Positions 7,797-14,145 of a stretch of DNA of 15,798 nucleotides are shown in pieces. Below the pieces are notes generated by a model, which saw only the letters and a program-made list of their open reading frames with translations, searched no databases and was not told the origin of the DNA. The stretch is from JAVBOF01 sp031550915. Lineage in GTDB: Bacteria; Bacillota; Clostridia; Christensenellales; MGBC116941. Made by a program: the position numbers and the translations under genes. The stretch lies in NCBI GenBank assembly GCA_031550915.1, contig JAVBOF010000072.1, forward strand, positions 1-15,798. The letters are read 5' to 3'. How positions within the stretch are numbered: position 1 is the stretch's first letter; each line of letters begins with the position of its first letter.

Positions 7797-7981
7797 GCGA
7801 GGAATTGATCTGCAAAAAGTGTAATGTACCGTTAACGGTGGCCAAGACCACTTTTTCATATTTGAAGCATGAGTTTTATGCCGATCTTCCCTGCTGTCCG
7901 GTATGCGGCCTGGTCTACGTCTCAGAAGATCTGGCAAATGGCAGGATGGCTTCCGTTGAAATGCAACTTGAAGATAAATAA
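7793..7981 (+). CDS. Small four-cysteine redox protein, DVU1557 family
   Basis: A 62-residue cytoplasmic protein with CKKC near the N-terminus, CCPVCG in the middle and a conserved-looking end, EMQLEDK. The paired CxxC motifs suggest a zinc ribbon or rubredoxin-like single-iron centre. I recognise it as the DVU_1557 family redox protein, which in Desulfovibrio lies beside the DVU1558-type fusion and the MOP aldehyde oxidoreductase, as here. The ATG overlaps the previous stop as ATGA (7793-7796) and has AAAGGAG at 7778-7784, so the two are translationally coupled. The biochemical role is not established; a one-electron carrier or assembly factor for the Mo enzyme is inference. Confidence 0.8.
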   Translation: MSEELICKKCNVPLTVAKTTFSYLKHEFYADLPCCPVCGLVYVSEDLANGRMASVEMQLEDK

Positions 7982-8070
7982 TGCAAAGCAAGGGCCAGTT
8001 TCACTAAATCAGCACTATTTGGCAGGGCACAAAACAAGCATTGTTTGAGCAATATCTCAAGAAGTAGAGC

Positions 8071-9306
8071 CTAATACATCCCGTATTTTAGCGTTGTTTC
8101 TTTCCATGCCATCATGTTTTCGTGTTTCGCGTTATCGATCGTTATTGAGCAATCCATAATAAACCCGCCACCAGGCGCACATATATCCAGCAAGCGGCGC
8201 GTTTCGTCTATAACCTGTTCCTTCTTTCCGAAAGCAAGAAGAGCGGTGTCCATATTGCCGCAAATACAAGCAACTTTGCCGACGGTCTCTTTTGCCCGTT
8301 TTATATTTATTTGCTCGAACATATAGATAACCTTGCCTTTCGGAACATCAGAGATGATATCCAATCGGGTATCGTATTTACCTTCACAAAAAGCGCACGG
8401 GGTCATTCCTGCGTCAACAATAGCGTTGATCAGTCTTTTAAGGCTTGGCCAATAGAATTTTTCATAATTTGGTACGCTCATAAACTCATCTACCCCTGCG
8501 TGAAGCGGTATAAAGATATATTGTTCACCTTTGGCTTTAGATGAGGCTACCATGCGGTCTATAGTTATATCCGCAATACGTTCAACAACCGCTTCAGTTT
8601 CATCGGGCATAAGCAGTACATCCATTGTGGACTGGATCAAGCCCCTAAGATTATCGGCATACATATCGAAAGGAGCCAGCATAAGTGAGCCCCTGACGGG
8701 GAAACCGGCTTCCCTAACTATTTGCTCGGTCTCCGCTTGCTGCTGAGCGCGTTCGAGGGCATATTTTGCGGTCTGCAGCATGTTTTCAAAAGCCTCTTTC
8801 CCGTTGGGAAGCGCTGCGGGGACAAGCCCCATAATGAAGCCCATTTCATGGAGACTCTGGAAATTGAGGGTATTAAAGCCTTTGAGGCTATGATATTTTC
8901 TGGGTAGGACCTTTGTCAGTATAAAGTGGGTAGGATCCAAAAGGAACTCTTCAAATTCATCATCCTCCATGTATGTGCCATCGAGACATTGAAACGACGA
9001 ATCCAAAGGAAGGGAATGTTTAGGCCCCGGCCAGCGAATCGTTTGCGCATCCAGCGCATTTAACGGGTCTATCGGAAAGAACGAGGGGACCCATGTCAAA
9101 TCCGGGTCATAATCCTTTACATATTGGAGCACGCCCGGCTGGACATTTCTAAAATCTTTCATAATATCGTAATAACTTATTCCATACCCTAAGCCAAGAA
9201 AACCGGAAACCTTTGGCACGAATGGAACCCGATCAGCTTCCGTAAGCGAAACTGCGGTTTCCAACCGTTTTAGTTTTTCTTCATACATTTGAGTGTTGTT
9301 TAACAA
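8071..9306 (-). CDS. Uroporphyrinogen decarboxylase-superfamily protein, probable corrinoid methyltransferase
   Basis: A 411-residue protein of the URO-D superfamily. Its start, YEEKLKRLETAVSLTEADRVPFVP, and its end, PGGGFIMD...NMMAWKETTLKYG, are typical of the MtaA/CmuA-like and O-demethylase branches of anaerobes rather than of heme-pathway HemE. Candidate zinc or cofactor ligands are the His in PLHAG, the Cys in FCEGKYD and the Cys in CICGN; the exact MtaA His-X-Cys motif is not seen. Such proteins move methyl groups between methylated substrates, corrinoid proteins and carriers. The frame is open to 9318, but GGAGG at 9312-9316 lies inside that extension and five bases before TTG 9306, so I start there. 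It is transcribed alone, convergent with the redox cluster. No corrinoid protein gene is adjacent, so the substrate is uncertain. Confidence 0.82.
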   Translation of the reverse strand: MLNNTQMYEEKLKRLETAVSLTEADRVPFVPKVSGFLGLGYGISYYDIMKDFRNVQPGVLQYVKDYDPDLTWVPSFFPIDPLNALDAQTIRWPGPKHSLPLDSSFQCLDGTYMEDDEFEEFLLDPTHFILTKVLPRKYHSLKGFNTLNFQSLHEMGFIMGLVPAALPNGKEAFENMLQTAKYALERAQQQAETEQIVREAGFPVRGSLMLAPFDMYADNLRGLIQSTMDVLLMPDETEAVVERIADITIDRMVASSKAKGEQYIFIPLHAGVDEFMSVPNYEKFYWPSLKRLINAIVDAGMTPCAFCEGKYDTRLDIISDVPKGKVIYMFEQINIKRAKETVGKVACICGNMDTALLAFGKKEQVIDETRRLLDICAPGGGFIMDCSITIDNAKHENMMAWKETTLKYGMY

Positions 9307-9355
9307 TAGAACCTCCAATTGCTTACTATATCAAATGCCTTCGAGGGTATGTCGG

Positions 9356-9382
9356 GCATGATTAGATAAGATAATTTCATGC
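9356..9382. promoter_or_regulatory. Imperfect dyad just downstream of the methyltransferase promoter
   Basis: GCATGA (9356-9361) and TCATGC (9377-9382) are reverse complements, with TTA and TAA continuing the symmetry after a two-base offset. The dyad covers roughly +1 to +25 of the minus-strand transcript, a usual place for a repressor operator. Confidence 0.35.
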
Positions 9383-9386
9383 TTCA

Positions 9387-9415
9387 AGTATATTGAATGC
9401 CGCAAAAATGGTCAA
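9387..9415 (-). promoter_or_regulatory. Sigma-A-like promoter of the URO-D-family gene
   Basis: On the minus strand TTGACC (9410-9415) and TATACT (9387-9392) are separated by exactly 17 bases. The leader to TTG 9306 would be about 75 bases. This is one of the two strongest promoter matches in the window. Confidence 0.65.
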
Positions 9416-9489
9416 CTCTATAATATTGCCATCTCATCATATGGCTCCAAAACTGCTTGCCATGCTGGATTTTTATACGCTTGGTTGCG

Positions 9490-9518
9490 TTGCCACTGCT
9501 ATGGTCTTATGTTATACT
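9490..9518 (+). promoter_or_regulatory. Sigma-A-like promoter upstream of the restriction-modification genes
   Basis: TTGCCA (9490-9495) and TATACT (9513-9518) are 17 bases apart. Initiation near 9525 gives a leader of about 200 bases to the methyltransferase start. A second, weaker match begins with TTGACA near 9611. The 425-base gap 9307-9731 holds only the two divergent promoters, the dyad and the hairpin listed here. Confidence 0.5.
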
Positions 9519-9549
9519 TATTCTGTGTTTTTATTTGAAATTTAACGGC

Positions 9550-9590
9550 AAGTCAGATTGATGCAAAAATGGCCTCAATCTGCTTTCTTT
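9550..9590 (+). terminator. Leader hairpin with U-rich tail, possible attenuator
   Basis: CAGATTGA (9554-9561) pairs with TCAATCTG (9575-9582). AAG at 9550-9552 extends the stem by pairing with CTT at 9583-9585 past one bulged base. The loop is 13 bases and the tail reads CTTTCTTT. It lies between the 9490 promoter and the methyltransferase start, so it could terminate a transcript of about 65 bases or attenuate the restriction-modification genes. Confidence 0.4.
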
Positions 9591-9716
9591 CCATAAGGCA
9601 CGATTAATATTGACAATCGACGTAAGTATTTGGCATAAGCTGTTGTTTTGCTTATGTTTTCTTAATTCTGAATAGTTTCGATATCACGCAATGATACCAT
9701 GACGTCGTTTGGGCGT

Positions 9717-9723
9717 AAAGGAG
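9717..9723 (+). promoter_or_regulatory. Ribosome binding site that decides the methyltransferase start
   Basis: AAAGGAG lies eight bases before an in-frame TTG at 9732. The upstream ATG at 9699 has no purine-rich site before it, so TTG 9732 is the better start. Confidence 0.6.
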
Positions 9724-9731
9724 CGATTCCG

Positions 9732-10748
9732 TTGAGTGAGATAAAAAAGAGAGCAGGCAGAAACCGAACAATAAGTCTGACTCCCGATCAAGCAAGTTCA
9801 TTTTTGGCCAGGTGTATCGACGAAAGTAAGATATCAAGCAGTACCATCGACAAAACTATTTGGGGTGATTGTTTTGAAGTACTGCCCAAACTTGGAGCTA
9901 AAACCGTAGACTTGCTGATTGTCGATCCACCCTATAATCTTGATAAAACCTACAGTGGAAACAAGTTTCGGAAGATGGGTAATAGTGATTATGAATCCTT
10001 TACTCGCTGCTGGATCGAGAGCGTCCTCCATACTTTGAAAGATACGGCCAGCGTATATGTTTGCTGTGATTGGAAGACCAGTATAATAATCGGGGGCATT
10101 CTTGGTGATTATTTCGTCATTCAAAACCGAATCACATGGCAGCGGGAAAAAGGAAGGGGCGCTCTTTCAAATTGGAAAAACTCTCTGGAAGATATTTGGT
10201 TTGCTACATTGTCAAAGAATTATACATTCAATGTAGAGGATGTAAAACAGCGTCGTAAGGTGATCGCGCCTTACCGTGTAGATGGGAAGCCCAAGGACTG
10301 GGAGGAGACCGAAGCTGGAAATTTCAGAGATACCTACCCTTCAAACTTCTGGGACGATATTTCTATTCCATATTGGTCAATGCCCGAAAATACCGATCAC
10401 CCGACACAGAAACCGGAAAAGCTCATCGCCAAATTGATCCTTGCCAGTTCCAACATAGGCGATTTAATTTTGGATCCATTTTTGGGGGCTGGTACATCGA
10501 GCGTGGTTGCTAAAAAGTTGGGGAGGCATTATATTGGCATTGAGCGAGAACCCGAATACTGCGCCCTTGCCGAAAAAAGGCTGGAAACAGCAGATACAGA
10601 TGTTTCCATCCAAGGATATTCGAATAGTGTTTTCTGGGAACGCAATTCTTTGTCCGAGCAGAAGAAGATTTGGAAACGCGAAGATAATGTAACCACTTAC
10701 GCCATTCAAGAAACGCTGTTATCTTCAGAGGATAGAGGCAATGTATAA
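9732..10748 (+). CDS. Type II DNA methyltransferase, beta-class amino-methyltransferase
   Basis: A 338-residue S-adenosylmethionine-dependent methyltransferase that modifies adenine N6 or cytosine N4. The catalytic motif IV DPPYNL is at 65-70 and the AdoMet-binding motif I DPFLGAGTSSVVAKKLGR begins at 248, followed by YIGIE. The order IV then I, with the target region between, defines the beta class. The HPTQKPEKL segment just before motif I is typical of the group. DPPY favours N6-adenine but does not prove it. The reading frame extends upstream to ATG 9699, but the ribosome site supports TTG 9732. Its last eight bases overlap the following gene, which encodes the likely cognate nuclease, so the pair is translated together. 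The target sequence cannot be read from the protein. Confidence 0.9.
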   Translation: MSEIKKRAGRNRTISLTPDQASSFLARCIDESKISSSTIDKTIWGDCFEVLPKLGAKTVDLLIVDPPYNLDKTYSGNKFRKMGNSDYESFTRCWIESVLHTLKDTASVYVCCDWKTSIIIGGILGDYFVIQNRITWQREKGRGALSNWKNSLEDIWFATLSKNYTFNVEDVKQRRKVIAPYRVDGKPKDWEETEAGNFRDTYPSNFWDDISIPYWSMPENTDHPTQKPEKLIAKLILASSNIGDLILDPFLGAGTSSVVAKKLGRHYIGIEREPEYCALAEKRLETADTDVSIQGYSNSVFWERNSLSEQKKIWKREDNVTTYAIQETLLSSEDRGNV

Positions 10749-11952
10749 TAGAGATATGATCGAACGGCTCATCGGCTTTCTACAGAAGGCGGATGGTAAG
10801 TATGATAAAGCCGGACTATCAGTGATCGTAAAGCAAAACTTCGATTTAATTCAAGACAGAAGCGTATTTTCATGCTCAGATTTTTCTATTCGTTTCTGTC
10901 ATGCTTCAAAAAAAAAACCAAGTAATACAGTCGCGTCATTATCTAAATTGCGAAATTATGATAATAGACCATTTATCGTCTGTATAGTAACCCCAAATGA
11001 AAATTTTCTTCTCTTGGCAAATACAACTTTTCTATTGAAGATAAGCCATTCATCTCAACAGCTGCGAATTGATAATATTAAAGGAAGTTTTAATGTCTCT
11101 GATATAACGCGTATTTTCAACGGTATTGAAAACAAACCTGAAAACTTCGAGAAACTATTCTATCTGCATAAATCCATTCATTTCGAAGAAAATTTAGTCC
11201 GGCTTGTGGAAACATCAAGTAAAATCACTCCAAATAGAAAGCGATTTGAGCCTAACGCAGAGCAGCGTGAAATTATTAAAGAGGCGCCAGCGCGGGCAAT
11301 CCGTTTTATATCGTCAAAGGAATATATCGAATTGGAGAATGATTTGCGGCGACGCCTAAAAAAAGTGCAGAATGAAATTGCAAAAGCAGTAGCCATTGAA
11401 AATGTGAATCTTCGCGGACGAATCATCGAATACCTTATTACATCTGACGATGGCCCCATAAAAGAACAAATTATCGATTGTCTAAGAGAGAATAATCCCA
11501 TACCTGAGTTCAAAACAGAAGACGACCTCGCTGATTATAGGAAAGACTATGAATCTTTTTCAATTGCCATTGAAATTAAAACCAAAATTTTATCTCTTAA
11601 TAGTAACCCCAAAGGCTATAATATTGATAAACTTCTTGCTTTCTTATCTAAACCGAACAATATCTATATGATTTACATTGTTGGTTTAAGCAATGATGGA
11701 TATACCAACGCTGTCTTATGTTCTGTTTTTGATAAACGTCTTCTTGAAAATATAGCTATTCAATATCATTGGGGCGGCCGTAATTCCAGCGGGATAACAC
11801 AGTTCAAGGGGAATAGTCTTCTCGATATATTGAATAATCCTCAGAGCATGATAGACATTAAATTGGCTAATAATTATATAGAAAAATTGTTAGCTTTACT
11901 TAAGAGTGAAACAGACAAGAACAAATACGCGCCCAAACCAGAGACAAAATAG
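10741..11952 (+). CDS. Probable Type II restriction endonuclease, PD-(D/E)XK fold
   Basis: A 403-residue protein that I cannot assign to a named restriction family. A plausible PD-(D/E)XK centre is seen: Glu230 in RGRIIEYL, Asp265 or Asp269 in DYRKDYES, then Glu278-Ile-Lys280 on a hydrophobic strand (SIAIEIKTK). This metal-binding arrangement is typical of restriction nucleases. Residues 1-160 may recognise DNA, and 190-225 look like a charged helix. The ATG overlaps the methyltransferase stop by eight bases and has AGAGG nine bases upstream. Overlap with a methyltransferase is the strongest reason for the call. The gene looks more AT-rich than the metabolic genes around it, which suits horizontal transfer. 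No terminator with a clear hairpin follows. Confidence 0.75.
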   Translation: MYNRDMIERLIGFLQKADGKYDKAGLSVIVKQNFDLIQDRSVFSCSDFSIRFCHASKKKPSNTVASLSKLRNYDNRPFIVCIVTPNENFLLLANTTFLLKISHSSQQLRIDNIKGSFNVSDITRIFNGIENKPENFEKLFYLHKSIHFEENLVRLVETSSKITPNRKRFEPNAEQREIIKEAPARAIRFISSKEYIELENDLRRRLKKVQNEIAKAVAIENVNLRGRIIEYLITSDDGPIKEQIIDCLRENNPIPEFKTEDDLADYRKDYESFSIAIEIKTKILSLNSNPKGYNIDKLLAFLSKPNNIYMIYIVGLSNDGYTNAVLCSVFDKRLLENIAIQYHWGGRNSSGITQFKGNSLLDILNNPQSMIDIKLANNYIEKLLALLKSETDKNKYAPKPETK

Positions 11953-11987
11953 TTCCATAATTTTACACGTACGTCCATTCATCTCTA

Positions 11988-12016
11988 TTGACTACGGGTT
12001 TTTATTCCTATATCAT
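11988..12016 (+). promoter_or_regulatory. Candidate promoter of the secreted-protein gene
   Basis: TTGACT (11988-11993) and TATCAT (12011-12016) are 17 bases apart. The -10 is poor. The gene start is about 100 bases downstream. Confidence 0.4.
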
Positions 12017-12121
12017 TATATCAAAGGCAATTCTTAACAATTCTCTGGAAATTCAAGTATTTATCGGTTTTATTATCTACAAAAGATTATTTGCCAACAA
12101 AAAAATATCAGGAGGTATCAC

Positions 12122-13075
12122 ATGAAAAGACGTTTCACCAAGATAGGCGGCATCATATTTACTATCGTTTTTATTGCCGTTTTATTCGTGCCGGTCCAAC
12201 CAGCAAAGGCGGCAAGTTCTGATCCAATTTCTTTTTCGGTTATCAAAGAATATAAAAGCAAGGTCTATGCGACTTCCACTTTCTGCGTCTCGGGGTGGAA
12301 ACTCATAAAAAACGCGGCATCCTTCTGCATATACAATGGTAATGTTTACTATCTGACAACCGTGGAAGCGTCGGCTGGTTATGAGCAAATGTTGTACAGC
12401 TTGAAACTCAACGGCAGCGGTAAAAAATTGCTTGCAAAGTTTTGTGGCGGCGGAGCGTATCTAAAGGGCAGTAAAATTTACTACGACGGAGCGGCAAATT
12501 CAGAAGGCAAGTATCATGGTATCTACTGCTATGACCTTACAAAAAAGACCCGTAAGCTACTCGTCAAAAACGCATATTTAGTGGAGTGCGACAGCAAGAA
12601 CATTTATTATCGCAACGAAAAAGGCCTATTGTATAAATGCAATTACAGCGGTAGTGGCAAGAGCGCATATATAACGGCGCAAGGGTATGATTCCGGCTTA
12701 TTTTATAAGGATTATTATTATACGATATCAACTGATGAAGGCGATTTTTTCAGGACAGAGAAGGCGAATCCTACCAGATTTGAGCGTATAACCACAAATG
12801 CGGCTCAAAGTTGGCACAGTTTTTTAATCCATGACGACTATATCTATTATTCCGTGGGAAAAAGTATGTATAAATGCAAAGTCGACGGTACCGAAATCAA
12901 AAAACTATGCTCTTTGCAAAGCAAAGGCTATGGCGGAGACGCCGTTAAGGTCGTTGGACCCTACCTGTATTTTATCGATAATTATGAATCCGGATCTAAC
13001 AATTGCTTTCTATACCGTGTATCGATAAACGGCGGCTCTAAAAAATTTATGAATAAAAAGTGGTTTATGAGCTGA
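12122..13075 (+). CDS. Secreted six-repeat beta-propeller protein, DUF5050-like
   Basis: A 317-residue exported protein. Residues 1-30 are a signal peptide: MKRRFTK, a hydrophobic stretch GIIFTIVFIAVLFV, and AKA before the probable cleavage after Ala30. The mature part has about six repeats of 35-50 residues, each with a YY or YF strand, a short turn, and then LY-x-x or similar with a Gly/Lys-rich turn and a KKL-type end. Examples are GNVYYLTT, SKIYYDGA, KNIYYRNE, DYIYYSVG and PYLYFIDN. This is the pattern of DUF5050-type domains, predicted to be six-bladed propellers. It has no catalytic motif, anchor or cell-wall domain. AGGAGG lies six bases before ATG 12122. A role at the cell surface, such as binding, is a guess. 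It is a single-gene unit ending in a strong terminator. Confidence 0.75.
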   Translation: MKRRFTKIGGIIFTIVFIAVLFVPVQPAKAASSDPISFSVIKEYKSKVYATSTFCVSGWKLIKNAASFCIYNGNVYYLTTVEASAGYEQMLYSLKLNGSGKKLLAKFCGGGAYLKGSKIYYDGAANSEGKYHGIYCYDLTKKTRKLLVKNAYLVECDSKNIYYRNEKGLLYKCNYSGSGKSAYITAQGYDSGLFYKDYYYTISTDEGDFFRTEKANPTRFERITTNAAQSWHSFLIHDDYIYYSVGKSMYKCKVDGTEIKKLCSLQSKGYGGDAVKVVGPYLYFIDNYESGSNNCFLYRVSINGGSKKFMNKKWFMS

Positions 13076-13108
13076 CGCTTCTGCACAGGTGTATGCCTGT
13101 TTATATGG

Positions 13109-13150
13109 GCGCCGGTTTGGAGAAACGCTTCAGCCGGCGCTTATTTTATT
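13109..13150 (+). terminator. Rho-independent terminator of the secreted-protein gene
   Basis: GCGCCGG (13109-13115) pairs with CCGGCGC (13134-13140), and the tail TTATTTTATT follows at 13141-13150. Confidence 0.8.
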
Positions 13151-13154
13151 ATAT

Positions 13155-13190
13155 AAAAAAGCCGGGCGCCGGAGTAACACGAGCGCCCGG
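13155..13190 (-). terminator. Rho-independent terminator of the transhydroxylase operon
   Basis: On the minus strand CCGGGCGC (13183-13190) pairs with GCGCCCGG (13162-13169) across a 13-base loop. The tail C-TTTTTT lies at 13155-13160. It is arranged back to back with the plus-strand terminator at 13109-13150. Confidence 0.88.
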
Positions 13191-13199
13191 TTAACGGGA

Positions 13200-13293
13200 G
13201 GCCCCTTTGCAATGCTATCAATATGCGGTAAACGCGAAAAACCAATTTGAAGGTTAGGGTCGACAGGGTTGATAGCGGTTCTGCAAAAGAGCC
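13200..13293 (-). promoter_or_regulatory. Large structured RNA element in the 3' UTR of the transhydroxylase operon
   Basis: Read on the minus strand, GGCTCTTTTGCA (13282-13293) pairs over 12 positions with TGCAAAGGGGCC (13200-13211), using two G-U wobbles. After a small internal loop GCTATCAA (13269-13276) pairs perfectly with TTGATAGC (13214-13221). The enclosed 47 bases can form two small stems (AACC/GGTT and GCG/CGC), giving a branched fold. On the plus strand the two wobbles become C-A mismatches, so the minus-strand transcript is the folded one. It lies between the stop at 13302 and the terminator at 13190. I know of no named RNA family it matches. Confidence 0.6.
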
Positions 13294-13301
13294 GGTATAG
13301 C

Positions 13302-14126
13302 CTATAGATCTACAAATCCAAGATTCGGTGAATTACCATTGACCATAGTATCTATCTTTTTGATATTGCCGTTAAGTTCTATTTCTATCGTATACTCGCC
13401 GTCATCCAGACCGTCAAACTTAAATTCGCCGAAGAAATTGGTCTTTTGCATGGCACATTGTTTCCCTGCAGCGTTGTATAGTGAAACCTTTGCGCCTTCA
13501 ACGCAATCGCCGCTATGCACAACACCCGCTGAAATAAAGTTCTTGGTGTATCTGTAAAGGTTCTTGTAATATACTCTTGGCTTCGTGCCCAGTTCATCCA
13601 TATAGGCCGACAGACCCTCGGTTTTAGCCATATCCGACATTTCATATGGTTCTATTGTATGGAACGTCAGAGCGCCTGTCGGGCAATTATGTACACATCT
13701 TGGCATAGACCAGCCTTCGTTATCGAGTATATGCGCACAGAAAGTGCATTTTTGCGGAACTGCCTGTTCTTCATTCCAATATATGGCCTTGTACGGGCAG
13801 GCTTCCACCAATTGTTTTTTACCCTTTGCCTTCTCCATATCGATCATAACTATTCCGTCTTCCCTCCGGAAGATCGCTCCGTCAGAAGCTTCTACGCAGG
13901 GTGCGTCTTCACAATGCTGACATGGCATTGGCAGAAAAGCAACGTCTATGCGTCCATCGCAACCGCGCTCCTTGCGGAGGATATTCATCCAGCGGTGCCC
14001 GTGCTTGGGCTGTGCTGCCGTGTAAGGCGTCCAATCATTATCTACAAATTCGTCCTTGCATCCCATAAAGCAGGTATTGCAATCGTGGCATTTTTCGACA
14101 TCCACTACCATATAACGCTGTTTCAT
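13302..14126 (-). CDS. bthL: Pyrogallol-phloroglucinol transhydroxylase small (Fe-S) subunit
   Basis: A 274-residue electron-transfer subunit that closely resembles the small subunit of Pelobacter acidigallici transhydroxylase (about 275 residues). Twelve cysteines suit three [4Fe-4S] clusters: 13, 16, 19, 23; 69, 72, 77; 110; 127, 130, 144, 148. Where DmsB-type proteins have a fourth cysteine after PCVEA, this one has Ser81, as in the Pelobacter protein. From about residue 190 the LGTKPRVYYKNLYRYTKNF linker leads to a C-terminal beta-sandwich (Cna-B/transthyretin-like) with TNFFGEFKFDGLDDGEY, a hallmark of this family. There is no signal peptide, so it is cytoplasmic. AAAGGAGG lies eight bases before ATG 14126. 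The gene starts 19 bases after the large-subunit stop. Related catechol dehydroxylase subunits are the main alternative. Confidence 0.9.
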   Translation of the reverse strand: MKQRYMVVDVEKCHDCNTCFMGCKDEFVDNDWTPYTAAQPKHGHRWMNILRKERGCDGRIDVAFLPMPCQHCEDAPCVEASDGAIFRREDGIVMIDMEKAKGKKQLVEACPYKAIYWNEEQAVPQKCTFCAHILDNEGWSMPRCVHNCPTGALTFHTIEPYEMSDMAKTEGLSAYMDELGTKPRVYYKNLYRYTKNFISAGVVHSGDCVEGAKVSLYNAAGKQCAMQKTNFFGEFKFDGLDDGEYTIEIELNGNIKKIDTMVNGNSPNLGFVDL

Positions 14127-14145
14127 TTTAATATCCTCCTTTTAA

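Noticed and set aside
8032..8046. AAACAA-GCA-TTGTTT hairpin as terminator between the convergent genes
   Set aside because: The stem is six AT-rich pairs with no U-tract on either strand.
8071..9306. Heme-pathway HemE
   Set aside because: The N- and C-terminal segments fit the methyltransferase-type branch, and no other tetrapyrrole gene is adjacent.
13200..13293. tRNA or insertion-sequence end as explanation of the branched fold
   Set aside because: It has no tRNA arm lengths, T-loop or CCA end, and no transposase or target duplication flanks it.
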